Assembly: GCA_029204225.1 (NCBI GenBank)
Contig: CM055107.1
Coordinates: 27,062,572-27,126,571 of the forward strand
Source: Diphasiastrum complanatum
Lineage: Eukaryota > Streptophyta > Lycopodiopsida > Lycopodiales > Lycopodiaceae
Reading direction: 5' to 3'
Length of the DNA: 64,000 bases
Made by a program: the position numbers and the translations under genes. The notes beneath the pieces are model-generated. The model worked only from the letters and a program-made list of their open reading frames with translations. It did no database searches and was not told where the DNA came from. This document shows positions 46,288 through 57,499 of the stretch, piece by piece. Numbering within the stretch: the first letter of the stretch is position 1; each line of letters opens with the position of its first letter.

Positions 46288-46888
46288 CCAAGACTCTAGA
46301 AGACTTATTTATCCATCATGGCCCAGATCAACAACATTGGTATTCAATAGGTTCAAAAATCTTAATTGCAAAATACATGTAGATTTGATTATAAACACTA
46401 AGATCCAATATGATACTATTTGTATCTATACAACAACATACAGTCTTTCACATATGTGGAATCAAGTACAACAAAAAAAATCACATTCTGTAATCAAGAT
46501 ATCTTGAGAAGTATGCAAGAGATGGACATATAATCAAAAGAGGTAAATTCTCCACATTGGAAAGAGAATACAAAGATCATTTCTCCATGCTGGTACTGCC
46601 ATTTATAGCTAATAAAATTTCATTTGGCCACGTGCCCTAAACTAGCCCTAAAATAGAAACTTCCATGTACTTCACCAAAACCTGGCAGTGACTAGATGCA
46701 ATGCATCTAGATTAGCCAATTAGAATGGGCCCAAATCAAATCTGACCTCATCCATTTATCTACTTGACAAAAATAGTACAAAACTATTTAGGCCTTTATT
46801 GAGATAAAAAAATCTATCTCAAGTTGAAATTTCATGTTGGCCTCAAAATTGCCAAAATATCTCAACTAAACTAGTTGATATTTTCACA
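46288..46888 (-). mobile_element. Copia 3' LTR, reverse (left end approximate)
   Basis: On the minus strand it starts tgtgaaaatatcaactagtt after a purine-rich tract and RNase H sequence. The TATA box is tataaatggc (minus strand, near 46,610). A tggtatctg primer-like word on the minus strand (46,281-46,287) suggests the left limit. It closely resembles 62,334-62,764. Confidence 0.65.
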
Positions 46889-46896
46889 CTCCCTCT

Positions 46897-47247
46897 TCAA
46901 CTGATTGGACACTTTTGAAAATTCAGCAAATTGAAATCCATTACCATCCTTCTGATCCAAAACATCTCCTTTGTGCATGAAGTCAAGGCTTTGTACTTGG
47001 CCTCACTAGAAGATAATGAGATTGTTGCTTGTTTCTTTGACATCCATGAGATAGCTCCATCACCTAAGAAAATAGCATGACCATTTATGAATTTCCTATC
47101 CATTTGATCTCCAGCAAAGTCCGAATTTAAAAATCCATACAAGCTAGGTGATGATCCTCTATAAACAATTCCAAAATCTATAAAACCCAAGATGTACCTT
47201 AATACTCTCTTGCCTAGCTTCCAATGCTCCACACTAGAGTTATGCAT
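46897..47247 (-). pseudogene. Copia RNase H fragment, minus strand
   Basis: Reads HWKLGKRVLRYILGF, LNSDFAGDQMDRKF, ISWMSKKQATISLSSSEAKY and LTSCTKEMFWIRRM, the standard copia RNase H core (D in NSDFA, E in SSEAKY). The C-terminal tail after CPIS is missing, and the LTR begins almost at once. The 5' side ends at 47,247 against the tandem repeat. Confidence 0.88.
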
Positions 47248-47271
47248 AAAAGTTCTATCTAGGATATTGAA

Positions 47272-47407
47272 CCATGGAGATGGTATTTACAATGACCTAT
47301 ACACAAGACTATATACATACTACTCTTGATCTGGTGGTTACAATGGAGATGGTAGTTACAATGACCTATATACAAGACTATATACATACGCCTCCTAATC
47401 TGGTGGA
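47272..47407. repeat. Tandem duplication, two 69-bp units
   Basis: Two units each containing atggagatggta, acaatgacctata and gactatatacatac, ending ctggtgg. Period 69 bp. Confidence 0.88.
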
Positions 47408-47409
47408 TC

Positions 47410-48240
47410 AGAAGTGTCAGATGAGATGTGAAATTTAGAGATGGATTTATAGTCCAGTGCATAATATCGACTTTACTTTTACCATGATTTCTCAACCTTG
47501 ATTACCATTATTCTTTGGTTCTTCTTCATCGCAATCTGACGCCAACTTGTGGAATCAGGTCCTGTTCCCACTACTGTTGGTACCATGTCAATGCCCTTGG
47601 AAACGTTTCACAACTTGGATGCTATGCTTGATCAGAAGATGACAATGGAAAATAGAATTGTCGATACCAACTTGGCCGACTTCTCGGGTAGTCAACCGAC
47701 ATATCGGAGGAAACCTGACTTATCACACTTATCGAGCCTCCTCACGCAACTAATTTGACAATGAAAATAGCCACGATCTTCTTTCTAACGGCACAATGGC
47801 TCCACGCCATCTTTTGTACACTCATCTGCACAAATGTATATAGATAACCATTGTAATCTATTTTCAGTTGTTAAGGATAGAGGATACCAGATGCTATAAG
47901 CTGATTTTACTAATACACTCAAGCGCACATTGATGCTGAGAAGCCAGCTTATCAGAGACAGACATTGTAGATGCCTTTGTGCATTGATTCTTTCTTTCAG
48001 ATGGATTGTCAAAATAAGCTCATAGCTACGTGATAGATTGTAGTCTTGTGCTCACCTGCATTATGTGACTTGTATTTCGTCATGAATAAATTATTTTCTA
48101 GTTCTACATCTAGATTGAAATGTCAATATTGCATGCTTTTCCATTCTCTGTTTGACTTTCTGATTGCTTTGTCTGATTGTATGCTATTTGCTTCTGCAAT
48201 CACCGTGCAATCAAGCTCTAGAATCCATGAGCCTCTAGCA
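47410..48240. other. No supported gene
   Basis: Short open frames (47,549-47,758; 47,785-48,012; 48,046-48,300) lack recognisable motifs. Part may be the degraded 5' region (gag or leader) of the gypsy element that follows. Confidence 0.4.
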
Positions 48241-48249
48241 ATGAGGGCC

Positions 48250-51200
48250 CCTCAAAACAAGTATAGTTTTTACAAAAGGATCATAAATTTACTCCAGTGA
48301 AAAATTTCAAGATAGACGATGAAAAAGCACCAGTTAACCTCATTGAGGTAGAAGCCCTAGGAACATAGAAAGCTAGCGAAGAAGTTTTGTTAGTCACCCA
48401 AAGTGGGCTAAAAATCCAACCGCAAGAAAAATCACAAAAAAAACAAGAAGCACCCCAAGAATGCAACACCACAAGTAATCGAACCCCCATCATCATAGAA
48501 AGGAAAAGAAGATGACCACATAGGATGAGAGGAAGGAGAACTATCAGAATTAGAAGGAAGAAAGATACCGTACGACAACCAATTAGGCCTCTACTTGCAC
48601 CATAAGCCCCTAAGCTAAAGTCACGAAGATCCAAGACAAGTCCTTTTGAAAAAGAACAAGCAAATGTAGTCCAGCATGATATGCCAAAGCATTTTAAACG
48701 TTATACACTGGATGATGTGGTTATCATGTTACCTAAAGCACATCGTGAACCTGAAGAACACATGATGGAATCTAAAGAGATTTACGATGGCCCAGCTAGG
48801 ACGCAGCCAATGAATCTTGCCGAACCAGAAGAACCGAAAAAGATTGTACAAGTGGGATCACAACTTACTCCTGAACAGTATCAAGCACTCCGTTTGCTAC
48901 TTATTAAGTATCAAGATTGTTTTGCATGGACTTATCAAGATTTGAAGGGTATTTTGACATTAGTCATTGAACATGCCATACCTTTAGTACTTGATGCAGT
49001 ACCAAAGGTTACAAAGTTCTATCGCTGTAATCCTAATGTGGCAGATTTGATAAACAAAGAACTTCAGAGATTGCTTGACGTCGATTTCATTTATGAGATC
49101 AAGCATACCTAATGGATTTCTTCGATTGTCATTGTTCCTAAGAAAAATGGGAAATTGCAAATCTGTGTGAATCTCAAAGCATTGAATAAAGTGACACAGA
49201 AAGATCACTTTCCATTACCTTTTACTGAAAGCATTTTGGATCGCCTTGCTGGAGCGGAAGCTTATAGTTTCCTGGATGGATTTAGTGGTTACAACCAGGT
49301 TAAGATTGCACCTGCCGATCACCACAAAACTGCTTTTGCAACAGAATGGGACACCTATGATTACAAAGTAATGATGTTTGGACTCTATAATGCACCAAGT
49401 TCATTCCAAAGAGTAATGCAATTTGCCTTTAAAGATTATTTGCAAAAATTTCTTGAAATTTACTTGGACTACTTGGGGGTTCATAGTACAGATACAGACC
49501 ACCTGGATCGATTGGAGAAAGTATTTGAAAGATGCCACAAATATCAGATTTCTCTAAATCCGAAAAAATGTCACATATGGGTTTCCCACGGAGTTGTGCT
49601 TGGACATGTGATATCAAGACATGGTATTGCCACCGATTATTCAAAGATCAAAGTTATTGTGGAATTGCCACCGCCAGCAACAATTCGAGGAGTTTATGTG
49701 TTTATGGGTCATGCAAACTACTATCGAATTTTTATTATCTTCTTTGCGGATTTAGCACGACCTATATACAAATTAACTATTGTTCCTATTTGGACAGTAG
49801 AGGCATTAGAAGCCTTTGAAAAGTTAAAAAAAGCATTATCTTCAGCACCAATACTGCGTTCTCCAGATTGGACATTAGAATTTCATGCTCATACGGATGC
49901 CTCAAAATACGCCATTGGATCAGTTTTGACGCAGCCAGGTGACTATAAGAAGGATTATCCTATACGATTTGCAAGCAGACAGCTTACAGATCCAGAGAAG
50001 AATTATTCAACAACAGAACGTGAAGCGTTAGCCATGATTTCTTCTATTCGGAAATTTCGTCACTATCTCATGGAAATGCACTTTGCATTTTATACGGATC
50101 ATCAACCGTTACTTTACTTGGTAAATAAGACATGTAATACTGGACGTATTGCAAGATGGTTATTATTATTGACTGAATTTGACTTTCGAATTGTGGTCAA
50201 AAAGGGGAAGCAACATTATCTAGCGATCACGTTTCACAAATTGAATCCACACTAGTTAATACTGAAGTGGATGATGAACTGCCAGATGCTGCGTTGTTCT
50301 ATGTTGAAGTAGTACCTGAGTGGGTGGCAAATATTGTTGAGTACCTGATGCTAGGACAACCGAATGACTCTTTGACAAAAGTACAGAAAAGACAATTGAT
50401 TCATAAGGCTCAACCTTATCAACTAATTGCAGGACAATTGTATCATCGTGGATCAGATAATATTTTACGAAGATGTGTGTTATCGCATGAAGTACCAGAT
50501 TTAATCATGTTTTCACATGATGGCATGAGTGGAAGACACTTCTCTACAGATATTACTATTCGCAAACTTTTGCAATCCGGTTGTTGGTGGCCTACGCTTC
50601 ATAAGGACACAGAAAATTTTATTCAGACATGTGATGTTTGCCAGCAAGCACGACGGCCTACTCGACAGAATTATGAACCCTTACATCCGGTTTTATCGCA
50701 AGCACCGTTTGAAAAATGGGGACTGGATTATGTTGGTCCTATTCATCCTGCTGCGCAAGGATCTCAGGCCCGATACATTATCGTCGCAACTGATTATATG
50801 ACCAAGTGGGTTGAAGCCAAAGCTGTCAAAGTGACTGATGCGAAATCTACGGCCAAGTTTCTATATGAAAATATTATAATTAGATTCGAATGTCCGATCG
50901 AAATTCTCAGTGATCGGGGTACACACTTTGTTAATCAAACAATAAAGTGTTTACTGAAATATTTTTTTGTTATACACAGATTTAGTACTCCCTATTATCC
51001 TAGAGGGAATGGCCAAGCTGAATCTTCCAATAATATTCTCTGCACCATTATGACAAAGACAGTTGAAGCGAGTCGGTCTGATTGGGAACATAAACTATAT
51101 GCAGCATTATGGGCATTCAGAACCGCTTACAAAAATAGTACAAATCAAACACCTTTTCAACTGGTTTATGGTCAAGATGTTGTTATGCCAATTGAATTTT

Positions 51201-51589
51201 TAATCCCATCTTTACGCATAGCAGCAACGGAACGATTAAATGATGATTAGTCTTTACAACTTCGTCACGACGCGTTGCACAAATTATGTGAAACCTGATT
51301 GATGGCAGTTCATGCCTTAGCAGCAGAGAAAGCCCACCGCAAGGCATGGCACGACCGACGATTGCACAAGAAAGATTTGGAAGCAGGAGATCTTGCATTG
51401 ATGTACAAAACCAAGCTGATCAAGGGTAAGTTGAAGTTTACTGGGGAAGGCCTGTATAAAGTGAAGGAAATCCTGAACTATGGCGCAATAATTCTTGAGC
51501 ACTTGGATGGAAAACGATTTGATACTCCGGTAAATGGCAACCAATTACGCAAGTTTCGGCAGCCTGCTCTGCCAGTTCAGCAAGCCTGA
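48250..51589 (+). pseudogene. Ty3/gypsy pol (RT, RNase H, integrase), no chromodomain
   Basis: A decayed protease-side stretch (48,290-48,660) leads into RT: WISSIVIVPKKNGKLQICV, AYSFLDGFSGYNQVKIA, FGLYNAPSSFQRVM and the active box YLDY (49,461-49,472) where YLDD is expected. RNase H: FHAHTDASKYAIGSVL, STTEREALAM, FYTDHQPLLYL. The integrase zinc domain ends in CDVCQQARRP, and the core has D in WGLDYVGPI, D in ILSDRGTHF and E in NGQAESSNN. RT before integrase defines Ty3/gypsy. After the core the frame ends with LRKFRQPALPVQQA and no chromodomain, as in the Tat/Athila branch. Stops occur at 49,110 and 51,248, with a frameshift near 50,222. No LTR or primer site was identified on either side. 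Confidence 0.93.
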
Positions 51590-51654
51590 TCTGAATATAT
51601 TTTTTCATTTTATTTGTTTTCAATTTTTTGTTTTCATTAATTAATTTGTTGACT

Positions 51655-52420
51655 TTTTTTTTTTTTTTTTTGAAAAAAGACAGTTAGAAAAAAAATTACT
51701 AAAAAAATAAGAAAAGACTAATGAGAAAAAGTCAGGAAGTCATCATCACAAGGAAAAGGAAGCACTGTATTTTTATGGAAAATGACTTAGAAAACTTCTG
51801 TTTTGGGCAGATTTGGCCAATACAGTATCAGAAACCTTCGCTGAGCTCTCAAACTGTACATCCACCCTTGATTTATCTAAATTGAGGTGGGCGAAGGTTT
51901 CTGGCAAGAGAAAATTTAATTTTTGAGTCAGGCGAATGTTCAGTGATATGCCATTTTGGGAACCTTCGTCGAGCATCATAACGTTATTATGAACCTTCGC
52001 CGACCTGCTAGATGGTCTTAAAATGACAAAATTAGGTTGTCCATAGGTTCAGATTGTGAAAAACATGCATTTATGACAGTACCTGGGCGAAGAACCCTCC
52101 TGGGCGAAGGTTCATCCTTCGCCATCCCTAGAAAACGTTCGCTTGATAGGTTTAGATCCCTAGAAACCTTCGCCGAGATTTTTATAGCCTATTTTTACAG
52201 AACTGTACATGCCTGCAAATTTTTGTTCAAAACTGATCAATCCAACTACTATTCAGTGTAATGGACCCACCAAATTCACGTATAAGTTGGCTGAATTCGA
52301 TTCATTCCTCACTTGTGCTAGCGAAGCTCTTGCGAATTTTTCTTGTGACCAAAGCCTTCCAAATTTCGTGCATTGCCTTCTAATACACTCTCACGCAGTT
52401 ATAATTCCTTTCTGATCATC
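51655..52420. promoter_or_regulatory. Leader with clustered CTTCG/CGAAG motifs
   Basis: A T-run and A-rich stretch (51,653-51,760) is followed by repeated accttcgccga / gcgaaggttc words in both orientations, near 51,833, 51,890, 51,963, 51,992, 52,085, 52,103, 52,116 and 52,160. A perfect hairpin lies at 52,103-52,123 (8-bp stem GGCGAAGG/CCTTCGCC, 5-base loop). The ORF starts at 52,421. Function is unknown. Confidence 0.5.
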
Positions 52421-53815
52421 ATGTCTTCTACCGCTACTTCCCAGTCTCCGCGCTATACTATCCATCGTGATGTCCCATCTGCAACGGACATCATGATTCT
52501 TCCTAGCACAAGCATGGTCACTTAGTGGATGACCCTTGCAGAGCCTCTACTTACTGCAATGGGTATTCATGAGAGAGCCTTTTTGGGACGCATCAATATG
52601 GATTTCATCACTCTTGCCTTCAGTATGTGGAAGGAAGAGAAATCCAAGTTTTACATCACCTTCCAAGGAGCCACACACAAGGTGCGCGTCACTGAGGCCG
52701 CACTTGCAGCTATAGGAATCTCATCTGGTACACAAGCCTCACCCAATCACAAGCACGCCAAACAGGCCATCAAGCCATACATTGACCTCACCAACGATCT
52801 ACATTGGACTAATGATGGCTACCTTCTGGAAGCCATCACTGAGCCTTCCATCCACGCCGCTGCCCAGTTGTTGAATCATTTGCTGATGGTTGGCAACCTC
52901 AAGAAAGACCGCATCACATCTCAAATCCTTCACATGATAGTGGAGTCCCACATAAAGTTGGCCAAAGCCCCTCTTGAACCATATAACTGGTTCAAGACTG
53001 TTTCTGGTGAGCTCAAGCAAGCTATTAAGGCCAATACAAAGCAGCAGTTCGTCGCTGACTCTCTATTGTCCCTCTTAGCCGCTTCTCACTTAGAAAACAG
53101 AATCCATGGCTTCCACCTAGATTCTGTGCTTTTGGTTTACGAAGAAGCACCGGTTGAGTCATCTAACTAGGCCTCAAGTTCACATAGTCGTCTTCATCCA
53201 CGCAGCGAGATCGTAATTCTTGACTCGCCTTCCGCGTCACGACGACGTACTACGCATACCTCGTCAGCTGCGCTTCCACCCCCTACTGTTGTTCGCACTG
53301 AACTTATCATTCCCCTCGCCTCTGATGCTTCCCTCACCTCTGCTCCCATACAAGGACAGTCTGTGACCATTGGGCCTACCATTTCCATCACAATTGTCCA
53401 AGCCGCCTCACCCGCGCACACCGAAGCAACCTCACTCAACACACAGTTCTTCATGGATATGTTCGATGATTCCGACTCCCTTGGGGCCACCGAAATCTTT
53501 GAAATGCCCCAGAGCCCTAGACCCTTTGAACCCCAATCCCCTGGAAGAGGATTCAGGCATATCCATGAAGCTACTGTTGGTGTCGAAGATGCCAGTCAGC
53601 AACCACCCACACAAGGTAGCCCAGCCACACTTTGGGTCGACACAGCTGTAAAGTCATCGAACCAGTTCGACGCCACGGTTCCTGAAGGGTTTGAAGACGA
53701 GGATATTTTTGAAGAAGGAGAGACCTTGGCACCTATTCCACGCCTACCAAAGACAGTACCATCAGGGTCTCCTGCTGCTGCCACCTCCACGACTGTCGAT
53801 TCCTTGGGCAAGTGA
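52421..53815 (+). pseudogene. Extra ORF downstream of gypsy pol, unknown function
   Basis: One frame runs from MSSTATSQSPRYTIHRDV (ATG 52,421) to TTVDSLGK (53,815), interrupted only by TAG at about 52,523 and 53,168, so about 464 codons were once open. The first part (to about codon 250) is folded-looking: AFLGRINMDFITLAFSMW, THKVRVTEAALAAIGIS, YNWFKTVSGELKQAI. The second part is a Ser/Pro/Thr-rich tail with an acidic patch (EGFEDEDIFEEGE). GC content is visibly higher than its surroundings. Position 0.8 kb after a chromodomain-less gypsy pol, same strand, fits the additional ORFs of Tat-type elements, but it could also be the gag of a second element whose pol is lost. No known domain was recognised. 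Confidence 0.55.
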
Positions 53816-53969
53816 TCCAGTCTATGCTGGATAAGAAGAAGGAAATGGAGCAGAGGATCTCTAATTTCGGATCCGAATTTCAAGGATTTTGGGCCACTAC
53901 AAGAGTAATGTTAGGAGGATGGGTTGCTAGGAAGTTTGACCCAACAAACGAAATCATGAGAGTAGTAGA

Positions 53970-54126
53970 AGCACATGTAAATATGCTTTTCCATTCAAAC
54001 ACCCATTTCAGATGTCTAGAACGGGCCGAGGTCCCTTAGGATGTTATGGCACATGTGAATTTGCTTTCTCATTCAGAGACCCATTTTTTGACGTCTAGAA
54101 TGGGCCGAGAGGCTTTAGGATGTTGA
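53970..54126. repeat. Tandem duplication, two units of about 75-80 bp
   Basis: Both units contain gcacatgt, cattca, cccattt, gtctagaa, gggccgag and ttaggatgtt in the same order. The units begin near 53,973 and 54,048. Confidence 0.85.
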
Positions 54127-54515
54127 TGGCAAGGCCAACACAATTCTGAGAGTAGTGCTTGATCCATGTATTTCACCTTCGAGAGCAACACGCTGCACAT
54201 GAGAGATGTATGGTAGCATCCATTGTCACCTTTTTCATTGGCCATGTGAACATGCTTTTAATCAAGGAGCATTAATGAATGGTCACAACATTAATTACTT
54301 CATTTGGCACTAATTTTCCTGTGAACTCAAGGGGTGAAGTCCTGTCCTAAGATCTTAAAGGCCAAAAGAACTAATTGGCTTTTCATTCACATAAGCTAGT
54401 CTCGAATCAACTTAATGAAAATCAACTAAGATTTTAAATCAAAACTTGAAAAAACAACTGCATCACATAGATTCATTCACACAACAGCGGAAGCACTGAG
54501 GGGTCAAGATGGGGA

Positions 54516-54537
54516 CCCCCCCCCCCCCCCCCCCCCC
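54516..54537. repeat. Poly-C tract, 22 bp
   Basis: An uninterrupted run of 22 C. Runs of this kind are slippage-prone and the length may be imprecise in an assembly. Confidence 0.9.
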
Positions 54538-54734
54538 TGAAGGATTTTTTTCTTATCATTATGCAAATCCAATTGGCCAATGCCAATTACATATACAATG
54601 GATTCCAATAGGGACCTCAGATGTAGGAACATCAACTTACATAAACTTAGTTCATATTCCTTGTTCTTAATTCCATATCTAGCTTAACAAAAGCATAGAA
54701 ATTTCTTTATCAGTCTTAATCTTTCTGACATGCA

Positions 54735-54858
54735 ATCATGTTGGATCTTAGATTCTTGTCATGCAATCCCAATGGATATTAGATTCTTTATATGCAATCA
54801 TAAGGGTTCATAGATTCTTTGCATGCAATCATAAGGGTTCATAGATTCTTTACATGCA
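54735..54858. repeat. Tandem repeat, about 31-36-bp units
   Basis: Four to five units containing catgcaatcat and tagattctt. The last two full units (agggttcatagattctttg) are nearly identical. Confidence 0.85.
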
Positions 54859-54867
54859 ACTATCTGA

Positions 54868-55110
54868 AGTGACATGCAAGCTTCAAAAATGACATGCAAG
54901 CTTTAGATCTGACATGCAAACTCTAGATCTGACATGCATGGGCAATAGACCATTGATACTATGACATGCAGGCTTCCAAACTGACATGCAAGCTCTAGAT
55001 CTGACATGCAAAGACAATGGGCCACTGATGCTATGACATGCAAGCTCTACATCTGAAATGCATAGACAATAGGCCACTGATACTATGACATGCAAAAGTA
55101 CTGATCAGCC
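54868..55110. repeat. GACATGCAAG minisatellite with higher-order unit
   Basis: At least eleven occurrences of tgacatgca(a/g/t) spaced about 20-35 bp. They are grouped into three larger blocks ending in a ccattgatactatgacatgc-like phrase (near 54,950, 55,023 and 55,080). Confidence 0.88.
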
Positions 55111-55410
55111 ATTCTGACATATGGGTAACAGTTTCAAGAGCAACTGAAGTGAACAAATGCCTTCTATAATATTGAGCATATGATATTTCATTGCTTAGGT
55201 TATTGGTAGAAATATTCACATAAATGGATACCTCTCACTCAAAAGCATAGCACCAAAAGCATCATGCATGCCATGTTGATAAATGTCGTCAAAAATCTCC
55301 TCGTTGCCTACATTGTTAGCAAGGAGATCAGAGGTATACAACAATGGCATAGACCCATTATCTAATTGATTCCAACAAGTTGGAATCCTCACTCCATTAA
55401 TATCCCCACC

Positions 55411-56128
55411 TCATGTGGATGGCAATTGTACCAAAATTTTGCTAAGGCTCGGTTTTCTTTGGCCATTATTTTTCTTTTTGGCTCCTACTCCACCCCTGTC
55501 TCTAAATAAAACTTGCAACATTTCATCTTGAAACTTAATTAGTGCTTGAAACTTGTCCCACAATGTTTGTGACTCAATACACCTTTCTATTATTTGGTCT
55601 ACCAAATTTATTTCCTCTACTTCTTGTTCATCTCCAATGTTTTTGAGCTCCTCATTGTACAAAACATTTTCATCCAAGGAAATATCTTCATGATGTTCTT
55701 CTAAATGAGGAAATCCTAAGTTGGAAAGTAAACTGCCATATTTTTGTTGAAGTGATTGGTGCCTACTGAAAGTGAAAGGAGGAACCATTTTTCCACCACC
55801 ACAATAAGACGAGCATGTGCACCTTATCCTTCTTGCTTTTCTATGTAGTTAGAATCAGGTTGTCCACATTCTATAGAAGTTGAACCAGATACTATATTCG
55901 TCAATCTAGTTCCTGCCTCCATTTGTTGCCTCACTAAATGGTGAATATTTCCTCGTGCATCTTCGTGATAATGTTCATATAAGGTTGATGTGCTGACCAA
56001 TTGCATACCAAGTGGTGTGTGCTTGTACTTGTAGTTGCAAGTGCACTTCTTACGAACCAATTTTGGCACGCCTGACATCTGTAGTAGGACAATAGCCTCT
56101 TAGTGTCTTTAATTTTGCCTAGACACAC
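55411..56128 (-). pseudogene. Possible transposase N-terminal region, unknown family
   Basis: Minus-strand frames give MSGVPKLVRKKCTCNYKYKH (CxC) and HTPLGMQLVSTSTLYEHYHE, recalling the C-C...PxGxxVSxxTxxxH start of several CACTA/Plavaka-type transposases. After a frame change (about 55,810) a 125-codon acidic frame follows (HLEEHHEDISLDENVLY, EEINLVDQIIERCIES). The start of each frame is uncertain and no DDE core is present downstream. Two adjoining open frames and a plausible motif support a remnant, but the assignment is weak. Confidence 0.35.
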
Positions 56129-57161
56129 AATGGCATTAACTCCAAGAAATCAACGTTAAGTCCAATGCGTGTTGTATAGCAATGCAAACAAAGATACAAA
56201 TTGCTCTCAAGACACAACAAGACTGTGAGCTGAGGTTTCTTCAAAGTTGCCAAAACTAGAAGCAACATGAACATTAAGAAGGATGGATATAACAAAGGAT
56301 CACTCATAGAATTCTGAGTGCGATCGTTACCACAAAGCATTGTCCCTAGTAATACAAGACAAGCGGCGATACAAATGATGTCTTTGAGGGGTTAATGTTT
56401 CTATAATAACTCAAAAACTAGAAATGAAAAATATGCCAACGAAGTACAACAAGTAAGTTTAGAATGCACCATGAAATGATGCCCTGAAAGGGTGAACACT
56501 GTTCCACGAATGATTTTGTTTATGTAGATTTCTCATTGTTGTAGAGAGCATGCACAACCCATAGTTATGGCTTATGCTAGAATGATGCTTTCACCAAGAG
56601 CAACATTTGTACATGGTAATTGATTACAATTTTCTAACATATGATATGGGTGAATAGTCCATTTTTGGGGTAGAGTAAGGCTATTAGCAACCATGGTAGC
56701 AACCACACGTTTAACTGCAACCAAAAAGTATGTCGAATAGCATAGGTATTGCTATCTTTAATTCTATTATGGAAGCATATATTTTATGAAACCGCACTAG
56801 TTTAAAGTATACCTCATTTCAAGCACTTATATTGAAAGCTAATGCATTAATGTTTAGTAAATCATGGAACAATTGGTTGAGATTCAAACTATGAGAAGAA
56901 TGCAACAAAACTTCAATATTGTCATTCCAAGTATACCATGGAAAACAATCCATTCAAAAAAACATAAATTATGTACCTGGCACAAAATGTGATAGAGAGA
57001 ATGATGCAACTACCACTCAATCTGAAGTCAAAGAAACAAAAATTTGTTACCTCAAGCAAATGAGAAAATGAATGTATGATGTACATGCATCCCCTCAATA
57101 AGTACTTTTGGTCTGTTCTTAGTTGCAAGCAATCTGAATGTATGATTAGTTGTAACGAAAG

Positions 57162-57475
57162 ATAAACCGAGCAAATACTCAAAGCTGCATTAGTATCAAA
57201 CACTATAAGTGATGATTTCATACAATTGAATTTTATGTGATTAGTGTTTATTGGCTTCATAAATCTGGACCTCTCTCCCATAATTATATTATTAGGGTGC
57301 AATTTGGACCTGTAGTCAAAAAGTCAAGGACATTGCATTTTTTTTCAAGGTAAACCGAGCAAATACAAAGCTGCATTAGTATCAAACACTATAATGGAAG
57401 TGATGATTTCATACAATTGAATTTTATGTGATTAGTGTTTATTGCCTTCATAAATTTGGACCTCTCTCCCATAAT
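57162..57475. repeat. Direct repeat, two copies of about 120 bp
   Basis: 57,162-57,285 and 57,350-57,475 share taaaccgagcaaatac, gctgcattagtatcaaac, gatttcatacaattgaat and acctctctcccataat. The second copy carries a small insertion (tggaag). Confidence 0.92.
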
Positions 57476-57499
57476 CAAGGTTGGTGGGCACAAATATAC

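Noticed and set aside
47549-47758. 69-codon frame MESGPVPTTVGTM
   Set aside because: It may be degraded gag, but no zinc knuckle or homologous copy in the window supports it.
54735-55110. CRISPR-like repeat array
   Set aside because: Eukaryotic context, units vary, spacers are not unique and no cas genes are present; it is a minisatellite.
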